From assembly GCA_019155185.1 (NCBI GenBank), contig CM032804.1, positions 8,094,492 through 8,158,491 on the forward strand: a stretch of 64,000 nucleotides of DNA, read 5' to 3'. The stretch comes from Beaufortia kweichowensis (Eukaryota > Chordata > Actinopteri > Cypriniformes > Gastromyzontidae). Below are positions 1 to 11,518 of this stretch, one piece after another. The notes under the pieces are model-generated. The model searched no databases. It was not told the origin of the DNA and saw only the letters and a list, made by a program, of their open reading frames with translations. The stretch's first letter is position 1; every line of letters starts with the position of its first letter. Both the position numbers and the translations under genes were made by a program.

Positions 1-903
1 TATAATTTAAACAGCACACACTGATTTGTGTCAAAATAAAAGACAAATACAGAAAGAGGATTGTTTTTGTACAGACTGTTATAAAGAATCTCTACAGAGA
101 AAGAATGAGATCTGAGAGATGTAGTGAAAGAGAGAGAATCGAGAACCAATCTGTCCAATCAGCCTGCCTTCCTATATTCCCCACAACCATCCAACATCCT
201 CCTGTCTCTCTCTCTCTCTTTCTCTCTCTCTATCGGTCCCTAGTATCCCATGTGGTACCATTTCCCCGCTACATCTGCCTGTCTCTCTTTCTTTCTCTGT
301 AGTTTCACATGGTGACACAAATCCAGGAAAATTTTCAAATTCAAACAGGACATTTAGAGGGATGAAGGAAGGGTGAAACCCGCTCTTTCAAACGAGACAA
401 AAATCAAAGAACGATCTGATCTATTGGGCCAATGTGAGGCCTGGGGCTCAGACTGCAGCGCTGGGTTTGTTTTTCTCATTTCTTTCTTAAGTCCTCAGTT
501 CATAAGCACTGTACTGTACTGCACATCAGGACTTGAAGCAGTCCGCCTTCAGAGGGCCCACAGAACTCATAGCTCTATTTAGGCAGGGAAGAGAAGACAG
601 AGAGAGTCAAAGACAGCCAGGGTGATGGACAGCTGGAGAGGGGAGGAGGTGGGGCTTTTGCTAAGCTCTGAGTGATCTGATTGGATAATAGGACTGACTG
701 ATTGGACCTCAACTACAGCAGGCCAAGGGCAATAGTTTGTGGCAGAGCTGAGGTGAAGAAAGAGGGAGTGGCCAAAAGGCCCCCTTGCTCCTCCCCTCTC
801 TTTCCCAATTAGGTGAAATATAGTTATGGAGGGCTTAGAGAGGGGGCAGATCATTTTCATATCAGAGAGGAATCAACACTACATTGAGAGCAATTTTACG
901 TAC
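1..903 (-). other. Probable intron of the hrc-like gene, running off the window edge
   Basis: This stretch lies 3' of the predicted donor (AG then GTACGT at 903-898, minus strand) that ends the hrc-like first coding exon. It holds a CT-rich microsatellite at about 200-235. I found no second exon I could defend. Open frames on both strands lack recognisable domains. The rest of the gene would lie beyond position 1. Confidence 0.4.
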
Positions 904-1535
904 CTTCGTGGTTCATCATCATCATCATCGTCGTCATCATCATCGTCGTCATCATCATCATCGTCGTCATCATCGTCGTCATCATCATCATCGTCATCAT
1001 CATCATCGTCGTCGTCATCATCATCATCGTCGTCATCATCGTCATCGTCGTCATCATCATCGTCGTCATCATCATCGTCATCATCATCGTCATCATCATC
1101 GTCGTCATCATCATCATCATCATCATCGCCGCCATCATGCCGTCAGCCGCCGTCGTCATCGCGTCGCCATCATCGTCGTCGTCATCATCGTCATCGCATC
1201 GCCATCATCATCATCGCCATCATCATCGCCATGCCGCCATCATCATCAGCCGCCGCCATCATCATCATCGTCATCATCGTCATCATCATCCCATCATCAT
1301 CATCGTCATCATCATCATCATCGTCGTCATCATCATCATCGTCGTCATCATCATCATCGTCGTCATCATCATCATCATCATCATCGTCATCATCGTCAGC
1401 ATCAGCCATCAGGCCTTCCTCACGCATAAGTGGTAACTCCTGGGCTTTAACAGACGCAGAGGGGGCAAAGGGTGTCTGGAAAGAGCAAAGCAGGGCCAGC
1501 AAAAGCCCCAGCAGCAAACTTCTTAGAGTAGCCAT
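904..1535 (-). CDS. hrc: First coding exon of an hrc-like secreted acidic protein, frame disturbed
   Basis: The ATG at 1535 opens a clear signal peptide (MATLRSLLLGLLLALLC), then about 25 ordinary residues, then a long run of aspartates encoded by GAT/GAC. The exon closes with D-D-E-P-R and a good donor at 903. Histidine-rich calcium-binding protein (HRC) is a sarcoplasmic-reticulum luminal protein with signal peptide and acidic runs, and human HRC is the neighbour of TRPM4, as here. The identity is inferred from that architecture and synteny, since the typical histidine-rich repeats and cysteine-rich tail are not in the window. The starting frame and the frame at the donor are the same. Between about 1290 and 1136 the array changes phase, and the starting frame meets TGA at 1193, 1187, 1184 and 1145. 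No GT donor is available inside the array to remove this, so it is either an assembly error or a broken allele. Confidence 0.5.
914..1406. repeat. Imperfect TCA/TCG triplet array of about 490 bp
   Basis: The plus strand is almost purely TCA and TCG triplets, so it reads as serine, histidine/arginine or isoleucine/valine in its three frames. The minus strand reads as aspartate, methionine/threonine or stop-containing. Interruptions at about 1136-1175, 1230-1250 and 1290 (GCC, GGC and an extra C) shift the triplet phase. The array overlaps the hrc-like coding exon. Confidence 0.9.
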
Positions 1536-2942
1536 GATTGATCAGGGAAGTAATCCAAACACGAGACCTAAGTGCAACGCTCCTGCACGTGCACCTGTCA
1601 AATCAAAGCCCCTAAGTGAACACCACCTAGATCCTCTTAAATCTCACACACTCACAAACACACTCACACCCAAACGCTCAAATACACCCTGTAGAGGTAG
1701 AACAGGTGATGAATCTGGTCGAGAGGTCCAAAGTATTCCAATAGTCCGAACCCTTGTTCCCAGTGACAGAAAAACACCACGGGATCCCTTCAAAATTAAG
1801 TGTTCCTAAAGTCACAGACAATCACAGACAAATAGAAAAAATGTTCCCTTCTGTGTTGATTTAGCGTATTAAGACTAAGATGAGCCTTGTGGTGGGCAAG
1901 GTAGTGTCTGCAGCACGGACCTCACGAATGGTGCAGAGACAGACAGACAGACAAACTCGGGGGTAAAATGAGATGGGGGCGGGGGCCATAGGACATGAGT
2001 GACAGGGGCAAGTGCTGGTAGCCTTAACAGCAAGCACTATCCATGCACTTTAGGCTGAAGGTGAGAGAGAGAGGCTGATGGCATACAGTACTTTTTTACC
2101 GTCATGAGATGGTGGGGTATAACTTTAGAGACGGCAGTGGGGGGCGGGGTGGGGCTCCAAGGAGAGCATTACCATATATCGAGAAAAGAGGGTGGAGAAA
2201 GAGTCTATATCAAGAAAATGAGCAAAGAAGAGGGATTATTTCATAAATTTAAATGTGAGATGAAGATATTAGCACATACATCAGAAGTATGTACTTAAAC
2301 ATATGTGCTGCTTATTCATACCTGTGTGCTCGGGCAGACTGAACAGCCACACCACATTTAGCATTTTACTGCGTATGTACATATCATTAAATTACAAGTA
2401 TTTACGAGTTTATTCTTTGGTGACCTGTTGCTCATAAATTCTGTTGTCAATAAAATCATAAAAATCGTAAAGCTTGGCCTGCTCACATAGAAACACTCAC
2501 ACACATGCTAGCTGATCAGGTCTTTACTTTTATTTTTTGAAACAGCAGTCTGTCAATCTTGGCCGTGACAGTAACGGCCTTCCGACCCTCTGCCACTCAT
2601 GTGTTCTCAAAATAGTACACTGAAGGCAGAGTGGGGTGTGAGTCTCTCTATTTAAAACCTTGCAATACCACAGTCAGGGTAATGTGACCTTCCCTGGCAC
2701 AGATCATCACCGACTCCCCATAGACCTGCTTCACCAACGCGAGCATACCACACAGCTGTGCCTACTATCTATCTACAGTATCTATAGTCCTTCTCTAACT
2801 CTTTTCATTTCCTATTATTCCTTCTATAGTTCTAATTCACCTCACGTCACCTTCATCATAAACCAAACAGTCATAGTGATATCATCTGAGACTGGTAGTT
2901 CAATAAAAACATTACAAAAAAGTGATTGTTCGGCAGGGATAG
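1536..2942. other. 5' flank of the hrc-like gene, no other gene seen
   Basis: This holds the presumed 5'UTR and promoter of the hrc-like gene on the minus strand, then unique-looking sequence. A purine-rich patch lies at about 2050-2230. No coding exon with splice borders or recognisable protein was found on either strand. Confidence 0.4.
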
Positions 2943-3205
2943 GGATAGTTCACGCAAAACTTATTTAATCATTTATTTATCCTCATTACCGTCTTCTGCA
3001 GAACACAAAAGAATATATTTTGAAGAACGCTGGTAACCAAACAACACTGACCCCCATTGACTTCCATTGTATGAACACAACCACTGAGATATTAAAATAT
3101 CTTCTTGTGTGTTTTACAGAATAAAAAGTCGTATGGAGATTTTGAATACTTGCTGGTGAACAAATGAAAAGTAAATAATTGTTTTTTTGGGGGGGTACAC
3201 TATCC
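2943..3205. mobile_element. MITE-like interspersed repeat, copy 1
   Basis: The element starts GGATAGTTCAC and ends GTACACTATCC, which are imperfect inverted termini. The interior carries the phrases GAACACAAAAGAA, TGGTAACCAAACA and CATTGACTTCCATTGTATG, which I recognise from a very common carp-family repeat. It has no coding capacity. A second, more eroded copy lies at about 6779-7005. The family name was not determined. Confidence 0.7.
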
Positions 3206-5156
3206 TTATCCAAGTCTCTTATGCTATGAAAACAACATCTGAATAATGAAATGCTACTCTAGGAATTCAACTGCATGTACATTTAATTATTCACTGGTAA
3301 CTGTTAAAAAGAGATGTGGACGGGGGATGTAGCAAGAAGTTAAATTGCAATATGGTTGAAAGTTGATATGCATGCAGACATGCCTGTGAGATATTTAGAA
3401 CAAGATCATCTCCACTCCTTCTTTTATCCTCGTCTTTCTACTTTAAAAAGAACAGCTGAGCTTACGTGGTCTGGCATCTGTATTTGACACACTTTTTTCA
3501 TGATGCAGCGGTTAAGCAAAAAGTTAATTTCTCTGATTAGTGTAGATCAATATATCCTGCTTCAGGAACTGCATCAGGAGACTCAACCATGTATGTTGTT
3601 AGGGAAATGACTCCCGATCGTTTTGCATTTTATCTGTATAAAGAGATAATGCCTTTGAATACTTTCTGTGTTCTGTGAGTCAACTTGACCTTAAATAAAA
3701 TTTACTTACAAATAAATTAGATACAAATATGCCTAATTAATAACATATAAGATATTATATTACAAATTATTTAGCCAAATTGCTTCAACTGTCATGCCTT
3801 GGCTGAAAATCCTATCTAAGGCTGATAGGAAACCTTTTCAAATCAGTATTTTGTGTCCAATAATTTATTCATGTGGCAAGTCATGTAATAAGCGGAATAA
3901 TGTACAAACCATAGGCTGCTATCACAAAATAATTATCACTCTGTCTGGGTTTATTCTGAGTTAAATTGTGGGTTTATTTCGGCTGTCTGTACACTTTCTC
4001 TTACTTACTCTAAATCATTACAGACAAGGATTACATTTATGCACAAGTTGACATTTAACCTTTCAAAAGCTTTAAAGGTTAATTCTGACAAAGTGTGGTA
4101 ACTGATTTGCTAAGAATGAGAATGCCTGTGCTTGCACATACATTCTGTTCTGAACACTTCCACATTCACGGCGAGCGAACACCTAAAGCTGGGCTGAAAT
4201 GATGTGCTGATTTAGCTCCAGTCATACTTAAGCAGAGATTCTTAGATGAGTTAAGCCCCCCATAACCCCTCCAGTTACAGAAGATGACAACCTGATCCTC
4301 ATCTGGCCCATGCTCTTGCCATGTAAGGCTTGTAAGAAACTAAGACCATGCCAACCTAGGAGTCAAATGCTTCTCAAAAGGGGACAGGTCATTACAAATA
4401 GGCAATAGTAAAGAGTGAGAACAGAAATCAAAGAGAGAAAATACAAAGACAAATTTAAGTTTAATTCTATAGCTGTTTTTAGAAAATCTTACAAATATAA
4501 AAATTCCTTGATTTCCAAGATGATTATATTTACATAAAAATCATAACAGCATTTACAAAAAGAACAAATTACTATGGATAAAACACATACTGTACGATCA
4601 TTAAAACTGTTCAAAAAACAAAATACAATTAATGATTTATAAATCCGACGACAGGGTTGCTGTGTCTTTTCTTTACCTGAGGGGTAAAGAATCTAAAAAT
4701 AATAAAGGGGTAAATAATCTAATTTCACATTAAAGTAAAATATAAAGTTCAGATATTTACAAAAAAATAACACAAATGTTTTAACATAAATATTTTTTTC
4801 TATTTTTATTTTTTTATTTCTACCTTGTTAAACCACTTTTAGATCAGTGATTTAGTCTCAAGCAGATAATATGTACTACTAACAAAATAGCTGTAAAATG
4901 TATTTATAGAGATTTTACCATCCTGTTATGGCACATTCCTCTGTCATTTGTTTCAGACATACTATATGATAAAATATATATTAGAAGAATATAGCATTTT
5001 TAACATGACGTCTTTTTTAGCAAAAATAAGGTAAAAAATCTGCGGCATACAAATGCCTCAGGCACTTGGTTCATAAAAACCTGAAATGATAAAGAAAGGA
5101 ACGTTTTTATCTATGACCCATTCTTTTTGTGTTAAATAGGTGTTTCATCTTAATCT
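3206..5156. other. Intergenic AT-rich DNA and trpm4 3'UTR
   Basis: The part next to 5157 is the trpm4 3'UTR on the minus strand. Two AATAAA signals (TTTATT on the plus strand at about 4805-4818) could end it after roughly 350 nt. The rest is AT-rich, with no exon, RNA gene or repeat family that I recognise. Confidence 0.4.
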
Positions 5157-8100
5157 TCACAGTGAAGTGGGACTTTTAGAAGCTATGCCTGAAACACAAA
5201 AGAGATCAAGTTAATGACACAAATTTAGAGATGTCATGTGCTGTACATAGATGCATTAATAAGATCTTACAGGTTAAAGTACTACACAATGGATAAAACA
5301 CACAGTTTATACATTATTACAACAAAATCCTATCTCCAAACTAATGCCTAAATACTACTAGTGTTACTAGTGGAAACTAGAAAAAAACAAGGTATAATCT
5401 TACTGCTGAACAGCACACCTTTAACAGGAGGTGAAGATGTGGCCTTGACTACATCACTATGAGACAATGCCTCCACTATCCAGGAGAGGGCGGTAGAGCA
5501 ATACTCCACCTGAATAACAAGCGGAAAACAAGACGTTTGGATCAGTCGAAAACCTGAAGTACTCTTTAAAGCACAAGTTCATTAATTACAGTGCTTATGT
5601 GACAGTTTGGCAGATATTGAAAGCAGATCTGCATTCTACAAAAGGGTTTGGATGAGGCGGCAGTACAGTGACAGAAAGAATGACAAATGGCTGTAGGTCC
5701 GCGCTGAGCAAGCAAATACAACAGCTGCAGCTCAAATTAGGCAAGACTCACACTCTCACACCAGGGTCAGAAATGAACCAGGGCTTGGGATGAAAATTAC
5801 ACTGAGAGTAACCAATGTGCCCGCAAAAATCAACTTCTGTTGCACCACTCGGTGTGTTGAATAATGCAGGTGCGTACAGCCTCCACTAACCTCTGACTCC
5901 AGCTTTCTCAACCTGCGATCATGATCGCGGATCTCCACCATCTGCTTCAGTACGCTGTCCACCCTACGCACACATTTAGACACAAACACACACGCTGTCA
6001 ATCAAGACGCCAGAGCCCGATTCAGCAGGAGTCGACAGTCTCTATTTCTCCCCTTTCATATGCGCAGAAACATGTAACAGGAGCTAACACAGAGAGGTTA
6101 CTAAACACCCCCGGGTGTCCATTACAAACAAATCTACAGCCATGTTCTCCAATCGTTATTCTTTATAGAAAACATGTTGGAAGTAGACAACTGTAAATAA
6201 AGTTTTTTATCTAAAGATTTAAAGGAGTGACTGACTTTGTGGAGGTGCGTTTGAGTCGCTCTGTGTCGCTCTCTCTCTGTTTCTTGCCTTCCGTGGAAAG
6301 CAGGTTTTCTTTCAGCGTGGACTCCCATGTATTCAGCCAACTGGCCTCTTTGCCTTTTACATTTAACACTATGGATAAAGATACATTCTGGGTTAAAGAC
6401 AAATGAGATAGATGCAGCATATAAGGAGAGAACGTGATGCATATACAGTGAAGACTTGCCCTGAAAATCTGAAATGGGATTCAAAATTTAATTTAAACCA
6501 TCAAATTTTCCTTTTTTTAGTTTTTAGATTTAAAAATAATGTAAAACAAAGAAATGTCTGTAAATTTAATACAAAATATTTAAGATTCTATAGTTTTTCT
6601 TGGTCACAAATGCAATGCAAGCAAATTTGTTATGTTTACAAAGTTAAATTCTTTATACAAAAGGTCATATTTTCTTTGCTTTAATTCTAAAATCATGCTA
6701 GGATAATATGGATCACTAGGTTTTGTATGCTGTTATTAAAAAAAAAAAAAAAACAGATATTAAGTGTCTATTTAAAATGATTGTTCACCTAAATATGAAA
6801 ATTCATTTCAAATCTGTGTGACTTCTGCACAACACAAAAGAAGATATTTAACAAAACGTTGCTAACAAAACAACATTAACCACCATTGACTTCCACTGTA
6901 TGAACACAAAACATTTCTTAAAATATCTTCTATTGTGTTCCAGAGAAGAAGAGTCATATACATGTTTTGAACCACATGAAGGTAAATAAATAATGATTTT
7001 TTTAAGAAATAAAGAAATAACATACTAAAGTGTTGGATCTTAACAGAAGGAAGTCTTTGGATGACTCTCTTAATGAAGATATGCAGATGGGAGATGATGA
7101 TGAATGGCGGGGCGAGGCAGGGCCGGGAGTGATACTCCACGATCAGGTTATATCGCTGAAACTTCCAGTGCACATCACTGTGCTCCTGAACCTTATTAAA
7201 TGTGTAACTGTAGACAGATAACATCAACACACCATAAAACTGTGCTGCAGTGGAACCGCTACTGCAGTATATTGCAATATAACATTTATAAAGTTCATTA
7301 AATATATATTACCTAAACATGGCAATAAGCAAGTTCACCAGAAGAATATTGGTGACCAGCAAATAGACCGACAGCAGAATAAGGACCAGCCAATTAGCTT
7401 CAGACTGTGGGCAAGGCTCCGCCCCCCCATGTATGAGAGTGGCATTGTCTGTACATACTTTCTCAGCTCGCTTGTCAGCTAGAGTCAAAGAAAAACATTA
7501 TGTCACTATACACTTTACAAAATAAGCTACTATATTTTAATACTGTCTAATGCTCACCATCTATTTCATCTAGTGGTATCTGCCCATATATGTGCATGTA
7601 TGGCCTGTAAAACACTCGTCGAAATACCCAGTTAGAACGAGAATCATAAGAGTATAACAACGCTTGATTGGCTACTCCATAAGCCATAAGCCACACCCCC
7701 AGGAAGAACAAAAAGAAGAACACATCTTTCACCTAAAAAAGAAGAAAACTCTCATTAGCTAATTTTTTTAAGTTGTAGGCCAAGTACTGAATGTTCTGTG
7801 TCACTTTCTCACCATTTTGCCAACTATGATGATTTTGGGCCCAAGCTGTTTGTGGACGGCAAATATATGAATGAGTCTGAGAGTGAACACCATATAGTCC
7901 ACACACATTATTGAACGACCTAAATCATACGACCACGGAAACATCCTGTAACACAAACACACATGCACGAACCGTTACAGTCACTCCCACTAACATTTAC
8001 ACATGGTGGATTTTACTGAACACACACCTGCAAAGAAGCCCAAGAATGAAGAGTGCAATAGCTGTGATGTCACACTTGTTCCAGATGTCTTGGATGTACA

Positions 8101-11100
8101 GTTTAATCCTCTGAACTACAGTGGTGGTGGATCCTACAAAGAATGTCTGAGAGCACAACTGGGATTTAGCGACTGAACAAGCCAAAATGTGTGTGGATGC
8201 AATTGATAGATTTCATACCTGTCGAATTTCCTCACAGACCAGAGTAAAAACCCAGAAATACAACACTAGCTCCACCGGGGCAGGACCTTTCGGAGGTGGA
8301 GGCTTGAAGTCAACCAATAGGACGTACGCAAATAGGAAAAGGAAGAGGAAGTACATGAACACGTTGCCTAGAAACGAAGTCACAGGTGCAAACCAGAACT
8401 GCCTCCATCGATGGAATATAAAAGGTCGTTTTGGGGGGTCTGTGTTTGTCCCTTCTGTATACAAAATAAAGATGTAAACTACCAACAGCATTTCTAATTT
8501 TAACACGATGTGTACAAACTATAGTATGTAGACACACCTTCAGGGTTTCCTCTCAAAGCAATACATTCCTCTGCATCATCTTCTCTGTGAAACACATGTA
8601 ATACACTATGTTATGCATTTCATCTCTAATACATAGAGAAAATGTGTATAGTATAAAAAATCCATAAATTACATGTTTAAGATTTCAGCCAATGACTCTG
8701 CTCCATCCACACTGTCGAATTCTTTACCCTGATGATACTCTTCTGGCTTTTCATCTTTTTCCTGATCTCTATGAGATCAAACGGCAACAGTTTTAACATT
8801 CACACTGCAAAACAAATTGACAGCTGGGCCAAAAAATTAGGATCTGACCTGAAATTGATAAGGTTGGTATAGATGAAGGGAGGCAGGAAAAATGAGAGAA
8901 CCAATTTCCACACCTCTGTACTGCTATCCATGTCCCCCCACCAAATCTGGGACAGTAATGTCTAGCCACAGAAGACATGGAAAAACATCAGCATAACTGA
9001 GCGATATTGATAAAACACGTGCAGTGAAACATTTATAAGCATTGTTAACCTGTACTCCATCATGGCTAAAGAAGAGGCGGGCATCAGCTGCTGTGGCCAT
9101 CTGCAGACAGGTGGCTCCGCCCCATACAGATGACTGTCTGATGAGAAGCTTAAAAGAGTGGTTTTCACTGCTCTGGTAACATTCACGGAACACATCTAGA
9201 AAGAAAATAATGAATGAGAAAATATATAATTTGTGCAAAAAAAAGTAAGGATGAGTTATAAGTCTAATACTTAATTTTATCTTTCATACTCACCATGTGC
9301 CAGATTCTCAAAGGTCTGAGCCAGTTCCTTCATGGACAGTTTGGTATCAGTCTCCGTCTCCAATTTGGAGAGCTCTCTTAATATCTTACACCCAGCTAGG
9401 GCACTTAGCACCGACTCCCCCGCCTTACATTAAAACAAAAAAAACAACAACAACAAATTGATCAAAACATCATTATAAAACCAAGACTAAGTCGTATGCG
9501 GAACAAATGATAAAATATAAAGACAGTTTTACCATTTCCCAGAAGTAGATGGACATTTCTCGTCGATTCTGAAGAACGGCCCAAATGAATAGAGCGACCC
9601 AGGGAGAGGTACAGCGTTGCTCTCTGTACGGACTCTCTCCTAACAGCATCTTATTCACATGCTGATAGAGACACAAACTCTTATTAAGATCATTATCTAG
9701 AGTTTATAAACAAGTATTTTAAATCATTTGAGTACCCAACATCTCTAAATCTAGCTGTTACCTTCATTGCTTTTTTTGAGGTTACTCCCTGTTCTAGACC
9801 CAGAGGGACATAATAAAATGGCTGACATATATCTTCCATGATTTCAGATAACACCCGTGAAACCTGGAACATTGAGAAACCTTATTGTAGTGTAATAATA
9901 AATCATCAAATGTTGGTTTCAGGGTAACCACTTTTACCTCATATAGGGTGAGTTCTTGTGCAGCAGCAGAAATCGAGGTGTTCATAGGATGCTTGAAAGA
10001 AGATGAATTCTCAATAGGTGGGAAAGATAATCGGGTGTGAGACGCAGCTAAGCCCACCCGCTCCTGAAATCTTCTCTGGAGGAATGAATAGACCAAAGTG
10101 CAGTCAGACAGTGAACTGTACAGATTCTCTAAACGTTGGAACGTCAGATAGTCCAGAATGTTCAGCCCGCTTTCTACGAACAGACGAACAAACTGAGGCT
10201 TGTCGTTCACCAGCGCATCGGTCATTGATTCCTCCAGGTCCTCATACTGACAAAGAGAGAACAGGGACGGAAAGTAAAGTCAACCTCATTTTACTTGCAC
10301 TACAAATATTATTTGCTTGTTGTCATCAGCTGCATTGAGGGACTTGTACATAACCAATAGTAGTAGTAGTAGTATCCTGTATGTATAAATTAAGAGCAAC
10401 ATGGTGATTTCATGCTTTATGCACATCCATTAGGTCACTGTTGTTAGTCTTACCCTCCACTGGATGTCGCTGTTGAACAATTCACTCTTTGCGATGTCTA
10501 CCCTATTCCAGGCCACGGCCAGCTTCAGCTCCTCAGTGTACTCACTAGCATCATTAGAGTCTCTTTTAGCAGCTAAACACAAAACACACACATGTAAAAT
10601 GAAATGTACACACTGTAAACATGTTAAGATCTGAATTCTGCAGCTCACCTCTCACAAGAGCTTTAAGAATGATGGTGTCAAAGTCATCTCGCCCTTCCTT
10701 GTCTCCATGAAACACAGTGATCAGATCTTTGTTTTGACAGATACTAAGTGCCTGGAGAAAAAATAACAGAAACAAGTCAAGAAAATACCAGTTTCTTTAT
10801 TGAAACCGTCTCTAGTCTTGCTTTGTTAATTTACCTGATCCACAAGTTTATCTACTTTAGTCTCAAAAGGGAACTGTTTCTTGATTCTCTCTCGTACTCG
10901 ATCCTTGAGCTCAGCGCTGTTGCTTGGGCTGGCGTCTTTGTCGGGAGATGGCAAAGTGGGACTAACGGGTGGAGACATGGGTGTGCTGAGGTCCCGTAGT
11001 ATCCCTGCTATTAGATCTGCTGCTGGGCCTGAACCTGCCAGCACCAACCATGGAGTGGCATTTTTCAGAGATATATCTACTCTCTGGAGAGAAAGAATGC

Positions 11101-11475
11101 TAAAATCATCATTAAGAATTTTATAATTAAGAATCAAGAACATATTATTTCAAGTTACAGCACAAATGAGAGTATTAATTTGTGACCTCTAGCATTGCAG
11201 CATCTCCTGCAATCAGCATACACAACACAGGAATCTCGATGCTTCCGCTTCCTGTTAAAGACATGAGAGTGACAAATTTGTGAGCAAAGTTTCCAATAAA
11301 GCGTTTTTCCTATTGCACTGCTCTTTGTTTCCATTTATTTCAGGACTACATTCTCTGTCTTCTCCACTAGAGAGCAGCGCAGCACTTTTATCACTATTTT
11401 AAGATACTTTTTAGTTCATGTTAAATGTTCTAAAAATCTGTTAAATATTTATTTTTCAATCCTAGACCTTTCCAT

Positions 11476-11518
<43 letters not shown>

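Noticed and set aside
826..1809. 327-codon plus-strand open frame rich in serine
   Set aside because: It is open only because TCA/TCG triplets lack stops. The minus strand carries a signal peptide, an acidic exon and a donor, so the serine frame is a shadow.
9794..10225. Isolated 143-codon open frame on the minus strand
   Set aside because: It is a trpm4 exon (10246-9938) read through its donor into the intron, not a separate gene.
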